Assembly: GCF_000021685.1 (NCBI RefSeq)
Contig: NC_011959.1
Span: 868,001 to 932,000, forward strand
DNA length: 64,000 nucleotides
Direction of reading: 5' to 3'
Source: Thermomicrobium roseum DSM 5159
GTDB lineage: Bacteria; Chloroflexota; Chloroflexia; Thermomicrobiales; Thermomicrobiaceae
Shown: positions 25,972 to 34,945 of the stretch, piece by piece
Layout of the letters: each line of letters opens with the position of its first letter
How positions within the stretch are numbered: position 1 is the first letter of the stretch
Program-made: the position numbers and the translations under genes
The notes under the pieces: generated by a model
What the model was told of the DNA's origin: nothing
Databases searched by the model: none
What the model saw: the letters and a program-made list of their open reading frames with translations, nothing else

Positions 25972-27234
25972 ATGGAGACTGCTCCGCGACGAGTCATGCT
26001 TCTGACGACGCCCACGAGCTACCGCACCGCCGCCTTTCTCCACGCGGCCCAGCGTCTCGGTATCGAGACGCTGGTCATCGAAGACACACCATCACCGCTC
26101 CGGGAGCTCCTTCCTCTGCGTTTTACGGCCGATTTCCGGGATACAGCAGGCGCAACCGAGCAAATAGCAGAAATCGCTCGCCAGTACGGCGTACGCGCCG
26201 TGATACCGGTCGATGATTCAGGTACCGTTCTCGCCGCTCTCATCGCCCAACGATTGGGACTCCCGAGCAACGATCCGGATGCCGCGCTGGCTGCCCGAGA
26301 CAAATGGATCATGCGGCAACGCCTTGCTGCAGCAGGGGTACCCGCGCCGCGTGCCCAGGCTTTTCCCGCGCTCGCTGACACGGCGTCGCTGGCTCGTTCG
26401 ATGAGCTACCCGTGCGTGGTCAAGCCAACTCGTCTGTCCGGCAGTCGTGGAGTGATTCGAGCCGATGATCCACTCTCGTTCGTGCGAGCAGTGGACCGCA
26501 TCCGGAGCATTCTGGCTAGCGACGGTATCGACCTGCGAACGGCCCAGCTATTGGCTGAGCCCTTTGTCCCTGGATTCGAGGTCGCTGTGGAAGGGCTTCT
26601 GACTGATGGCGAGTTTCAGCTGCTCGCACTCTTCGACAAACCTGATCCCTTGGATGGACCATTTTTCGAGGAGACGATCTACGTCACGCCCTCACGCTTA
26701 CCACCTACTGTCCAGGATGAGATCGTCGCGGTAACCGCCAAGGCAGCCCGCGCCCTGGGACTGCGGACCGGACCCGTGCATGCCGAACTACGGGTAAACG
26801 AGGCTGGTCCGTGGGTCATCGAGTTGGCAGGACGCTCGATCGGAGGACTGTGCTCTCGCATCTTGGAGTTCGGCACCGGCCTGTCATTAGAGGAACTGAT
26901 CCTCGCGCATGCGGTCGGTGAGCAACTGGCGGGACTCGAGCGCCGGCCGGACGCGGTCGGAGTCATGATGATCCCGATCCCGCGGGCAGGCATCCTCAAA
27001 GACGTCGAGGGAATCGAGGAAGCTTCGAGCGTGCCAGGCATCACTGGTATCGAGATAACCGTCAAGCGCAATCATCGCATCGTCCCGCTACCCGAAGGCG
27101 CAAGCTACCTGGGCTTTATCTTCGCTCGAGGAAACGATCCTACAGAAGTCGAAACGGCATTGCGCCTCGCGCACGCACGCTTGCGGATCCGGCTTGCACC
27201 CGAACTGCCAGTGCTCGGAGTGTTCACCACATGA
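25972..27234 (+). CDS. ATP-grasp domain ligase
   Basis: 420 residues. After an N-terminal Rossmann-like domain (RVMLLTTPTSYRTAAFLHAA; VIPVDDSGTVLAALIAQRLG) comes an ATP-grasp core: DKWIMRQRLAAAGVPAPRAQ, PCVVKPTRLSGSRGVIRADD with the ATP Lys, EPFVPGFEVAVEGL, and the acidic metal site region GPVHAELRVNEAGPWVIELAGRSIGG. This matches the biotin-carboxylase-like group that includes amino-acid ligases (BacD/BtrJ-like) and stand-alone carboxylate-amine ligases. The product cannot be predicted. GAGG lies 9 nt before the ATG. It ends 9 nt before the convergent yggX stop and has no biosynthetic partner next to it. Confidence 0.8.
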   Translation: METAPRRVMLLTTPTSYRTAAFLHAAQRLGIETLVIEDTPSPLRELLPLRFTADFRDTAGATEQIAEIARQYGVRAVIPVDDSGTVLAALIAQRLGLPSNDPDAALAARDKWIMRQRLAAAGVPAPRAQAFPALADTASLARSMSYPCVVKPTRLSGSRGVIRADDPLSFVRAVDRIRSILASDGIDLRTAQLLAEPFVPGFEVAVEGLLTDGEFQLLALFDKPDPLDGPFFEETIYVTPSRLPPTVQDEIVAVTAKAARALGLRTGPVHAELRVNEAGPWVIELAGRSIGGLCSRILEFGTGLSLEELILAHAVGEQLAGLERRPDAVGVMMIPIPRAGILKDVEGIEEASSVPGITGIEITVKRNHRIVPLPEGASYLGFIFARGNDPTEVETALRLAHARLRIRLAPELPVLGVFTT

Positions 27235-27242
27235 GAGGTGCA

Positions 27243-27551
27243 TCACTTCTTGCGAGCTGGAGCACCCTTCGCTGGCTGTCCTGCTCCCGGCGGTATCCAC
27301 TCCTCAGGCAACTCCTCCTCGCTTCCGAACAGGAAGGCTTCCAGGTGCGCACGCAGGATCGCTCGATCATCCGGATCAGCCGGATTCAACCCATAGTGAT
27401 TGATGACGATCGTCTGATATTCCAGCCACATCTGCCAGGCATCGCGCGAGATCTCGCGATAAATGCGCTCACCGAGCGGCCCAGGAAATGGTGGACGATC
27501 CAGTCCGGGCAACTCTCGCCGCAACTTCACGCAGTGCACCAGTCGCGCCAT
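27243..27551 (-). CDS. yggX: YggX-type Fe(II) trafficking / oxidative damage protection protein
   Basis: 102 residues (family about 90). MARLVHCVKLRRELPGLDRP places the single conserved Cys at residue 7, followed by PPFPGPLGERIY and DAWQMWLEYQTIVINHYGLN, a close family match, then an Ala/Lys-rich tail. YggX proteins protect Fe-S enzymes from oxidants and may shuttle Fe(II). Start ATG 27551 has GAGG; the open frame reaches 70 codons further upstream without support. Finding it outside the Proteobacteria, where the family is best known, is mildly unusual. It is divergent from the formyltransferase gene. Confidence 0.85.
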   Translation of the reverse strand: MARLVHCVKLRRELPGLDRPPFPGPLGERIYREISRDAWQMWLEYQTIVINHYGLNPADPDDRAILRAHLEAFLFGSEEELPEEWIPPGAGQPAKGAPARKK

Positions 27552-27612
27552 GACGTTGTTCCTCTCGCCCGTCGGTCTCGAACGCTTGCCCAAGCGTAGC
27601 GGACAGTTACCC

Positions 27613-28512
27613 ATGAAGTCAAAGCCTGTCAGCAAGTGGGAACTGACACTCTGGGGAAACCACAGCCGCCAGACGACGATCACGCTCCAGGTTCTCCTCC
27701 TTGCGCGTGTCCCGGTTCGCTGCCTGGTCCTGGCGGGGCAGATTCGCCAGCCGGGGACCAACCGACGGATACCGCTCGCGGTCTGGAACGAAGACGTCGC
27801 AGTGATCGCAGCACGGCATGCTATTCCGGTCGTTCATGTCCCCGCTCGATCTACCCTTTTCGAGCTCTGTGGCGACGAGCGGATCTCTGCTGACCTCGGC
27901 GTGATCTCCTGCTTTCCGTGGAAAATCGACGCGCGCCTGGTTCGTCTTTACCCATTTGGGATGATCAACATCCATCCATCGCTGCTACCGGACTTTCGCG
28001 GTCCCTCTCCACTTTTTTGGCAATACCACGATGGCAGGCTGCGAGGAGGAATCACCCTTCACTGGGTGACGGACGAACTCGACGGCGGTCCCATCATCGA
28101 TCAGGTCACCTGCGATATCCCTCTCGGCTTCCCAGGTGACCGTCTCGAAGCCTGGCTCGCTTGGTACGGAACGAGTCGCCTCGTGGAGATTCTCGGGCGG
28201 AACAAACTACCTGCCGGGTGGTTCCCCACTCGACTTGGATCGTGGGCTCCTGTGCCCGACGATGCTGCCTGCCTTCTGGACACAAGCTGGCCAGCCTGGC
28301 GGGCAGCTCACTTTCTGAACGGAGTACTACCGTTAGGATATCCCGTGAGCATTCGGGATCATGAAGGCCGTGTCTGGATCGTTCGCCGCTGTCTCGGATG
28401 GTCGTCCCGGCCAACCCTTTCTGCCGAAACGGTAGAGTCTCTTCTGACGTTGTCTCTACAAGGGGGAACGCTCACCGTGCTCGCCGAACACCGATCGATC
28501 ACCGGTGCGTGA
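27613..28512 (+). CDS. Formyltransferase, methionyl-tRNA formyltransferase-like
   Basis: 299 residues against about 310 for Fmt. The catalytic core shows MINIHPSLLPDFRGPSPLFW with Asn and His of the active site, and HWVTDELDGGPIIDQ with the catalytic Asp. A C-terminal segment (HFLNGVLPLGYPVSIRDHEG) resembles the Fmt OB-fold domain. The N-terminal third is divergent and lacks the usual Fmt start, so a sugar- or amine-formylating enzyme using 10-formyl-THF is possible; an RMD-type nucleotide-sugar enzyme lies next door. The start at ATG 27613 has a poor ribosome-binding site. Its 3' end overlaps the convergent rmd-like gene by 57 nt. Confidence 0.7.
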   Translation: MKSKPVSKWELTLWGNHSRQTTITLQVLLLARVPVRCLVLAGQIRQPGTNRRIPLAVWNEDVAVIAARHAIPVVHVPARSTLFELCGDERISADLGVISCFPWKIDARLVRLYPFGMINIHPSLLPDFRGPSPLFWQYHDGRLRGGITLHWVTDELDGGPIIDQVTCDIPLGFPGDRLEAWLAWYGTSRLVEILGRNKLPAGWFPTRLGSWAPVPDDAACLLDTSWPAWRAAHFLNGVLPLGYPVSIRDHEGRVWIVRRCLGWSSRPTLSAETVESLLTLSLQGGTLTVLAEHRSITGA

Positions 28513-29457
28513 GGGCCGCAAGGTTCGCCGCCAGTATTCCAGCATATCCTCGAGTGTTTGCTCGATCGGTATTGTTGGCTGCCAACCAGTGGCCGTGCGC
28601 AAGGCTGTCGCATCTCCCCGAAGAACACGTACATCGATCGGGCGGAGACGAGCAGGGTCACGTTCCAGTCGCAACGGAATACGCGCGAGCGACAGCAACC
28701 GCTCGACCAACGCGCGGAGTGACCACGACACCCCACTGGCGAGATTGAAGACCTCGCCACTGAAACGGGGCTCGGCCAAGAGTTCATAAGCTCGGACGAC
28801 GTCGCGCACGTCGAGAAGATCCCGTTCGACGTCGAGTTCACCGACGAGGAGAACGGGCGGCGCCATACCCAACTCAGCTTCCGCGATCTGACGGGCAAAT
28901 CCGGAGAGCGCAAATCGCTCGCTTTGGCCTGGCCCGATATGAGTAAAAGGACGGACTCGCACGATCGGTAAACCATAGGTCAGATGATACTGAAGTCCCA
29001 AGAGATCCTGCGTCGCCTTGCTCACACCGTACGGGCTCAGTGGCCGAAACGGTTGGGACTCTGTGACCGGAAGCTCATGTTCGTAGACGAGGCCGTAGGC
29101 ATCCGACGAACTGACGATGACGACCAGCGGTGGTGGTTCGAGCGAACGAACTGCCTCCAGCAAGTTGACCTGTCCGAGAACGTTGTTCGCGATCGTTCCG
29201 TAAGGGTCCTGAAAAGAACGCGGAACGTAACTGACGGCTGCCAGGTGAAAGATCACCTCAGGGTGCCAGTGTGCCAATGTGCGGCGAACGAGTTCGCCGT
29301 TCATGAGATCACAGACAAGGTGCTGTTTCAGTGACGAGGCCGGCGGGCTGGGTCGCGCCGAGAGCCCAATCACCTCCCAATGACCCGTTGCGGCCAGTCG
29401 ATCCGCGAGGTACCGTCCAGCGAACCCGGTCGCACCGGTGATCAAGGCTCGCCGCAT
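28456..29457 (-). CDS. NAD-dependent epimerase/dehydratase, GDP-6-deoxy-D-mannose reductase (RMD)-like
   Basis: 333 residues of the extended SDR fold: RRALITGATGFAGRYLADRL binds the cofactor, FHLAAVSYVPRSFQDP and SSSDAYG precede the active-site YGVSK, followed by RPFTHIGPGQSERFALSG and DVERDLLDVRDVVRAY, which are typical of the RMD/GMD branch. RMD makes GDP-D-rhamnose from GDP-4-keto-6-deoxymannose for surface glycans. No gmd is next to it. ATG 29457 lacks a strong site; a GTG four codons upstream is possible. It is last of the minus-strand SAM-cycle run, 19 nt after metK. The 3' end overlaps the formyltransferase gene by 57 nt. Confidence 0.8.
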   Translation of the reverse strand: MRRALITGATGFAGRYLADRLAATGHWEVIGLSARPSPPASSLKQHLVCDLMNGELVRRTLAHWHPEVIFHLAAVSYVPRSFQDPYGTIANNVLGQVNLLEAVRSLEPPPLVVIVSSSDAYGLVYEHELPVTESQPFRPLSPYGVSKATQDLLGLQYHLTYGLPIVRVRPFTHIGPGQSERFALSGFARQIAEAELGMAPPVLLVGELDVERDLLDVRDVVRAYELLAEPRFSGEVFNLASGVSWSLRALVERLLSLARIPLRLERDPARLRPIDVRVLRGDATALRTATGWQPTIPIEQTLEDMLEYWRRTLRPSRTGDRSVFGEHGERSPL

Positions 29458-29476
29458 AGGAGCGCCCACTCTTCCG

Positions 29477-30691
29477 TCATCGCTCCGGTAGGCTTCCGAC
29501 CAGCCCCGCTTCCGACCGAAGCAACTCTGCCTTGTCCGTCCGCTCCCAGGGCAAATCGAGATCGGGTCGCCCGAAGTGTCCGTAGGCCGCGACCTGTCGG
29601 TAGAGCGGCCGCTGCAAGCCCAGATGATGGATGATCGCCGCCGGACGGAGATCGAAATGCCTCGTCACGAGCTCCGTGATCCGCTCCTCATCCAATCGTC
29701 CCGTCCCGAACGTCTCGACATGGATCGCCACCGGGCGTGCTCGGCCGATGGCGTACGAAATTTGAATCTCGAAGCGATCAGCCAGTCCTGCGGCAACGAC
29801 ATTTTTAGCGACGTAGCGAGCAGCGTATGCCGCCGAGCGATCCACCTTCGTCGGATCTTTCCCGGAGAAGGCTCCGCCGCCATGACGCGCCATCCCACCG
29901 TAGGTGTCCACCATGATCTTGCGACCGGTCATCCCCGCGTCCGCGCGAGGGCCACCGAGGACGAAGGAGCCGCTCGGATTGATCAGGATCTCCGTCTCGC
30001 GATCGAGCAACTCGCCTGGAACCACCTGACTCACGACAGCCTCGATGAGATCGCGACGGAGTTGCTCGCGCGAGACATCTGGGTCATGCTGGGCAGAAAG
30101 CACCACAGTAGCGACGCGAGCTGGTCGCCCATAGCGATACTCGACCGTCACCTGGCTCTTCCCGTCCGGACGGAGATACGGGAGAATTCCCGTCTTGCGA
30201 ACGGTCGCTAAACGACGCACCAGGCCATGCGCGAGTGCGATGGGAAGCGGCATCAGCTCCGGTGTCTCGGTGCACGCAAAGCCGACGACCATTCCCTGGT
30301 CGCCCGCGCCGATCCGATCGAACTCGTCACTTGCCGAACCCTCGCGCACTTCGAGCGACTCGGAAACTCCATAAGCGATCTCCGGTGCCTGCTCCTTGAT
30401 CGAGAGGATAACCCCCATCGTCCGTCCATCGATACCGTACTCGGAGGAAACATAGCCAGCATCGGCGACGACCTGCCGAGCGAGTTCAGCATAGTCAACG
30501 CGCGCCGTTGTCGTGATTTCCCCGATGAGAATCATGAGCCCGGTCGTCGTCGCCGCTTCACAAGCGACTCGCCCGTCCGGGTCCTGCGCTAGGACGGCAT
30601 CCAATACCGCATCGGAAACCTGATCGCACAGCTTGTCCGGATGTCCCTCGGTCACCGACTCCGAGGTAAAGTACGTGCGTGAGGCACGCAT
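29477..30691 (-). CDS. metK: S-adenosylmethionine synthetase
   Basis: 404 residues. FTSESVTEGHPDKLCDQVSDA at the N-terminus is the ATP/methionine motif, with GEITTTA, GAGDQGMVVGFA (signature GAGDQG), GRKIMVDTYGGMARHGGGAFSGKDPTKVDRS and the C-terminal histidine-rich FDLRPAAIIHHLGL. It makes SAM from ATP and methionine. Start ATG 30691 is set by family length; in-frame GTG 30706 has a better-spaced AGGGG and could be the true start. It lies about 70 nt after ahcY in the same direction, and with ahcY and mtnA covers SAM synthesis, SAH removal and methylthioribose recycling. Confidence 0.95.
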   Translation of the reverse strand: MRASRTYFTSESVTEGHPDKLCDQVSDAVLDAVLAQDPDGRVACEAATTTGLMILIGEITTTARVDYAELARQVVADAGYVSSEYGIDGRTMGVILSIKEQAPEIAYGVSESLEVREGSASDEFDRIGAGDQGMVVGFACTETPELMPLPIALAHGLVRRLATVRKTGILPYLRPDGKSQVTVEYRYGRPARVATVVLSAQHDPDVSREQLRRDLIEAVVSQVVPGELLDRETEILINPSGSFVLGGPRADAGMTGRKIMVDTYGGMARHGGGAFSGKDPTKVDRSAAYAARYVAKNVVAAGLADRFEIQISYAIGRARPVAIHVETFGTGRLDEERITELVTRHFDLRPAAIIHHLGLQRPLYRQVAAYGHFGRPDLDLPWERTDKAELLRSEAGLVGSLPER

Positions 30692-30760
30692 GATGCTCAG
30701 TGTCACCGTTCCCAACCCCTTCGCTTCGTCACGTCACACCTCGTGTACCGCACGTCGCCG

Positions 30761-32029
30761 TCATGTCCCATGCTGCCAGGAGACGAGATAGGCCTCTTGT
30801 TCCGGTGTCAACCGGTCGATCGCAATGCCCATACTCTCGAGCTTGAGCTGCGCAATTTCGCGATCGATTTCCGCCGGAACCGGATAGACATCAGCCGGGA
30901 GTTGCCGTCCCCGCTGCGCGAGGTACACGCAGGCGAGCGCCTGGTTAGCAAAGCTCATGTCCATGACACTGGCCGGATGCCCCTCGGCAACCGCGAGATT
31001 CACGAGGCGCCCCTCGGCGAGGACGACGATCGCGCGCCCATCGGGCAGAACGTATTCCTCGACAAAGGGCCGGTGCACAATGCGCTCGACTGCCATTTCG
31101 GCCAGTGCTTCGAGATTGATTTCGACGTTGAAGTGCCCCGCATTGCAGACGATCGCCCCGTTCTTCATCACGAGAAAGTGTTCTCGGTCGATCACGTGCA
31201 GATTACCAGTAGCCGTCACGAAAAGGTCTCCTACCCGTGCCGCTTCCCGCATCGGCAGCACCCGATACCCATCCATGACGGCCTCGAGCGCTCGCACCGG
31301 ATCGACCTCCGTCACGATCACGTGCGCACCCATGCCCCGTGCGCGGAGCGCGATACCGCGCCCACACCAGCCATACCCCGCGACGACCACCGTTTTGCCA
31401 GCTAGCAACAGGTTCGTCGCGCGCAGGATGGCGTCGATCGTGCTTTGCCCTGTGCCGTATCGGTTGTCGAACAAATGCTTCGTCATGGCATCGTTGACAG
31501 CGATCGCCGGAAATGCCAGCAAATCATCGCGAGCCAACGCACGCAGTCGGATGACGCCAGTTGTCGTCTCTTCGGTCGAACCGATCACGGTCTGGAGGAC
31601 ATCGCGTCGGTCGCGGTGTACGGTCGTGACCACGTCCGCTCCATCATCGATGATCAGATGGGGCTCGTGATCGAGAGCCCAGTTGATGTGTCGGTAGTAC
31701 GTCTCGGCGTCCTCACCACGCCGGGCGTAGACATGAAAGCCGTCGGCAACCAATGCGGCAGCGACATCATCCTGCGTCGAGAGCGGGTTGCTCGCGCAGA
31801 TCACCGGTGTTGCACCAGCAGCACGCAACGCGTAAGCGAGATTCGCCGTCTCGGTCGTGACATGGACACAGGCAACGATTCTCAGGCCCTCGAGCGGACG
31901 TTCTCGTTCGAATCGTTCACGAAGGAGGCGCAAAACGGGCATCTCCCGCGCTGCCCAAGCAATGCGCTTCCTTCCTTGCTCAGCTAAAGTGAGATCAGCG
32001 ATATCGTACGGTATCACTCGACCGTTCAC
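30761..32029 (-). CDS. ahcY: Adenosylhomocysteinase
   Basis: 422 residues, the shorter form that lacks the insert of about 40 residues found in many bacterial and eukaryotic enzymes, as in archaea and thermophiles. Features include CVHVTTETANLAYALRAAGA, ASNPLSTQDDVAAAL, DDGADVVTTVH, NDAMTKHLFDNRYGTGQST with substrate Lys and Asp, NAD loop VAGYGWCGRGIA, and the C-terminal NLAVAEGHPASVMDMSFANQ. It splits S-adenosylhomocysteine to adenosine and homocysteine after methylations. The start overlaps the mtnA stop by 4 nt (ATGA), so it is translationally coupled. Confidence 0.95.
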   Translation of the reverse strand: MNGRVIPYDIADLTLAEQGRKRIAWAAREMPVLRLLRERFERERPLEGLRIVACVHVTTETANLAYALRAAGATPVICASNPLSTQDDVAAALVADGFHVYARRGEDAETYYRHINWALDHEPHLIIDDGADVVTTVHRDRRDVLQTVIGSTEETTTGVIRLRALARDDLLAFPAIAVNDAMTKHLFDNRYGTGQSTIDAILRATNLLLAGKTVVVAGYGWCGRGIALRARGMGAHVIVTEVDPVRALEAVMDGYRVLPMREAARVGDLFVTATGNLHVIDREHFLVMKNGAIVCNAGHFNVEINLEALAEMAVERIVHRPFVEEYVLPDGRAIVVLAEGRLVNLAVAEGHPASVMDMSFANQALACVYLAQRGRQLPADVYPVPAEIDREIAQLKLESMGIAIDRLTPEQEAYLVSWQHGT

Positions 32030-33123
32030 CGTTCGTCCCGTCCCGTTTCCCCTGGCTCGACCGATGTTCCTCGACCGTTCGCCGCAAGAAAGTTCGCGAT
32101 CTTTCGCCTATCGGGCGCCGGAATGATACCGCGCTCGGTGACGAGCGCTGTCACGAGCCAGTGTGGTGTCACATCGAATGCAGGATTCCGTACCGGCGTG
32201 TCCGCCGGTGCGATCCATGTTCCTTTCACGCGGAGCACTTCAGCTGGATCGCGCTCTTCGATCGGGATTGCATTTCCATCCGGCGTCTCCGGATCGAACG
32301 TAGAAAGCGGAGCAGCTACGTAAAACGGAACCCGGAACCGTTCCGCAGCCACGGCGAGCCCGAGTGTACCGATCTTGTTGGCAACATCCCCATTCGCCGC
32401 GACACGATCCGCACCGACCAGTACGGCATCCACCTCACCCCGAGCGAGCAGGAAGGGTGCCGCACCGTCCACGATGAGCGTATGCGGTATTCCACTGCGG
32501 CGGAGTTCCCACACTGTCAAGCGCGCTCCCTGCAAGCGTGGGCGCGTTTCCGTGACCCAGACATGCTCCAAACGACCGAGTTCATACGCCCGGCGAATGA
32601 TCCCGAGTGCGGTTCCAAACGCTCCTGTTCCCAACGCTCCAGTGTTACAGTGTGTGAGCACGCGCGTTCCAGAGCGCAAAAGCCCAGCACCGTAGTCGGC
32701 GAGTGCCCGATCGATGGCCCATTGTCGATCCAAGAGTTCCAGCACCAGCTGGCCAAGAAGATGGGCTGCCTCCGCGGCATCCACCGCGCTTGCCACGCGC
32801 TCTCGAGCCACCTGCAGGCCATGAAACAAATCGGCGGCGGTCGGCCGCGTGCTCGCCAACAACGCTTCCCCCGCGGACAGCGCTCGGCGCCAATCGCCCC
32901 CCTCTCGCGCTGCACCCTGCACCGCGAGAGCGAGCCCTGCGACTGCGCTGATGCCGATGGCTGGTGCCCCACGGACACGCATCTCGCGGATTGCTGCCGC
33001 CACGTCATCGATCGTACGGCACTCGACAAGCCGCTCTTCATCCGGAAGAGCCGTTTGATCGACGATGACGAGCGACTCTCCCGTCCAGTGAAGGGGTCGC
33101 CATTCGCTCGGCGCATCCGTCAT
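32026..33123 (-). CDS. mtnA: S-methyl-5-thioribose-1-phosphate isomerase
   Basis: 365 residues. RVRGAPAIGISAVAGLALAV, the catalytic Cys in LTHCNTGALGTGAFGTALG, and the catalytic Asp in LVGADRVAANGDVANKIGT are all present, together with FYVAAPLSTFDP near the C-terminus, which separates it from eIF2B-type homologues. It isomerises MTR-1-P to MTRu-1-P in methionine salvage. Both ends overlap neighbours by 4 nt (aroKB upstream, ahcY downstream), so the three genes form one tightly coupled unit. Other salvage genes (mtnB, mtnD) are not in the window. Confidence 0.95.
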   Translation of the reverse strand: MTDAPSEWRPLHWTGESLVIVDQTALPDEERLVECRTIDDVAAAIREMRVRGAPAIGISAVAGLALAVQGAAREGGDWRRALSAGEALLASTRPTAADLFHGLQVARERVASAVDAAEAAHLLGQLVLELLDRQWAIDRALADYGAGLLRSGTRVLTHCNTGALGTGAFGTALGIIRRAYELGRLEHVWVTETRPRLQGARLTVWELRRSGIPHTLIVDGAAPFLLARGEVDAVLVGADRVAANGDVANKIGTLGLAVAAERFRVPFYVAAPLSTFDPETPDGNAIPIEERDPAEVLRVKGTWIAPADTPVRNPAFDVTPHWLVTALVTERGIIPAPDRRKIANFLAANGRGTSVEPGETGRDER

Positions 33124-34808
33124 CGGTCTCCCCCGGCACCTCTCCCGCTCACGATCCTCGATTCGGTTCTCAGCAGTGCTCGGCAGATGTCCTCGATCAC
33201 GCTCATGGGCACGTCGCGCCGCACCTCGACGTGACCCGGTGCGAGCGGCAGAATCCAGGTGAGGCGTCCGCCTTCGGCTTTTTTGTCATAACGAAGGCGC
33301 TCGAGCACATCGGCGAGTGGGAGATCGACCGCACGCGGTAACCCGGCCTGATCCAGGAGCTCGTCCTGCAACGGAACGAGATCTGCGCGACAGGAGTCCA
33401 GTCGATGCGCGATGCGAGCGACCGCCCGCATACCCACCGCGATCGCCTCGCCATGCCGCAACCGGTACCCACTCGTCGCCTCGATTGCGTGACCCAAGGT
33501 GTGACCGTAGTTGAGAATCCGGCGCAGTCCGGATTCGCGCTCATCACGGGCGACAACGCTCGCCTTGATCTGAATGTTCTGCCGGATGAGCCGCGCGAGT
33601 GAGTCGGCATCCTGCCACCACGCGTCGTACGGCCGCTCGGCGAGCATGTTCAGCAGCCGCGGTTCCTTCGTCTCGGTCGCGGTGCACTCGATCATCGCAT
33701 GCTTCACCACTTCGGCCCACCCGGAGCGACGCTCTTCAGCCGGAAGCGTCGCGAGCACGACTGGATCCGCCAGCACCAGATGCGGCTGATAGAAACTCCC
33801 GATGAGATTCTTGCCGAGCGGATGATCGACCCCCGTCTTTCCGCCGACGCTCGCATCGACCATCGCCAAAAGGCTCGTCGGCACTTGCACGAGCGCGACA
33901 CCACGGAGGACAATCGAAGCCGCAAAACCGGCGACGTCACCGACCACTCCACCCCCGAGCGCCACGACGACATCGGAACGCTCGATGCCGGCCGCCAGCA
34001 TCCAGTCGAGAAGCGATGCCACGGTCACGAGCGACTTCGAGTGCTCTCCCGGGGGAATAGCGGTCGCCACGACATCGAAATCAGCAGCAGTCAGTGACGT
34101 TCGGGCGCTCGCGCCCCAGTATCGCGCGACCTGCTCATCGCTGACGAGAAAGGCGCGCCGAGCCTTGGGCCAACGGCGTCGCACCAGCTCGCCGATTCTC
34201 GTCAAAATACCCGAAGCCACGTAGAGTTCGGAGCGCCCGGCAGCACCGAGCAGAGCGCGGAACGGCACGCTTCCTCGGTCCTCCAGCTCTCGCACTGCTT
34301 CGACGATGCGTTGCGCAATCTCCTCCGGCGCCTCGTCATCGGTATCGATGACGACATCAGCCTGCTCATAGAGCGCTCGCCGTCGCTGCCAAAGCTCCTG
34401 CAGTTTCGCTGCTGTGTCGCCAGCGAGCAGCGGCCGAACAGTCGGCTGCAGTTCTCGTTCAGACTGGCGGTGCAAACGATCCACCAAGGTCTCGATCCGT
34501 GCACGTAAGTGCACCAAGGCCGTCTCGGTGCGCAAGGGAATCCAGTTCCGATCGTCCAACACGATGCCACCGCCAGTGGCGATCACTACGTGCTCGGCCA
34601 GTGACGCCTGCAGCAAAGCTTCTCGCTCTGCTGCTCGGAAAACGCTCTCGCCGTACCGCGCAAAGATCTCTGCGATCGGCAGACCGAAACGCTCTTCGAC
34701 TAGCCGATCAGTATCGACGACACGCCAGCCGAGCAAATCCGCGACGAGCGGCGCGATCGAACTCTTCCCTGACCCGCTGAGCCCGATGAGTGCGATCCGT
34801 TTGATCAC
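33120..34808 (-). CDS. aroKB: Fused shikimate kinase / 3-dehydroquinate synthase
   Basis: 562 residues with two complete enzymes. Residues about 1-170 are shikimate kinase: GLSGSGKSSIAPLVADLLGW (P-loop), DTDRLVEERFG and VIATGGGIVL. Residues about 185-562 are 3-dehydroquinate synthase: LVSDEQVARYWG, PPGEHSKS, DVVVALGGGVVGDVAGFAAS, ALVQVPTSLLAMVDASVGGKTGVD, KNLIGSFYQPHLVLAD and NYGHTLGHAIEA with zinc-binding His. It catalyses two non-adjacent shikimate steps. Start is GTG 34808 with AAGGGG six nt upstream; no ATG fits. It heads the minus-strand run and overlaps mtnA by 4 nt. Similar K-B fusions are known in a few thermophiles such as Thermotoga. Confidence 0.95.
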   Translation of the reverse strand: MIKRIALIGLSGSGKSSIAPLVADLLGWRVVDTDRLVEERFGLPIAEIFARYGESVFRAAEREALLQASLAEHVVIATGGGIVLDDRNWIPLRTETALVHLRARIETLVDRLHRQSERELQPTVRPLLAGDTAAKLQELWQRRRALYEQADVVIDTDDEAPEEIAQRIVEAVRELEDRGSVPFRALLGAAGRSELYVASGILTRIGELVRRRWPKARRAFLVSDEQVARYWGASARTSLTAADFDVVATAIPPGEHSKSLVTVASLLDWMLAAGIERSDVVVALGGGVVGDVAGFAASIVLRGVALVQVPTSLLAMVDASVGGKTGVDHPLGKNLIGSFYQPHLVLADPVVLATLPAEERRSGWAEVVKHAMIECTATETKEPRLLNMLAERPYDAWWQDADSLARLIRQNIQIKASVVARDERESGLRRILNYGHTLGHAIEATSGYRLRHGEAIAVGMRAVARIAHRLDSCRADLVPLQDELLDQAGLPRAVDLPLADVLERLRYDKKAEGGRLTWILPLAPGHVEVRRDVPMSVIEDICRALLRTESRIVSGRGAGGDR

Positions 34809-34945
34809 CTGCGACCCCTTCACGATCCGTGAGCGAGGCGCCGCCTCCGAGCGATTGTATCCCACGAGCGGATTCAGATGTGTGCTAGGATACGCTCAGC
34901 GAAGGCCGTGGGGATCGGAGAAGTCCAACAAGAGGGGTAGAGCGA

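Noticed and set aside
32161..33234. 357-codon plus-strand open frame opposite mtnA
   Set aside because: It is antisense to mtnA with Arg/His-rich composition and no motif, a common by-product of high-G+C coding sequence.
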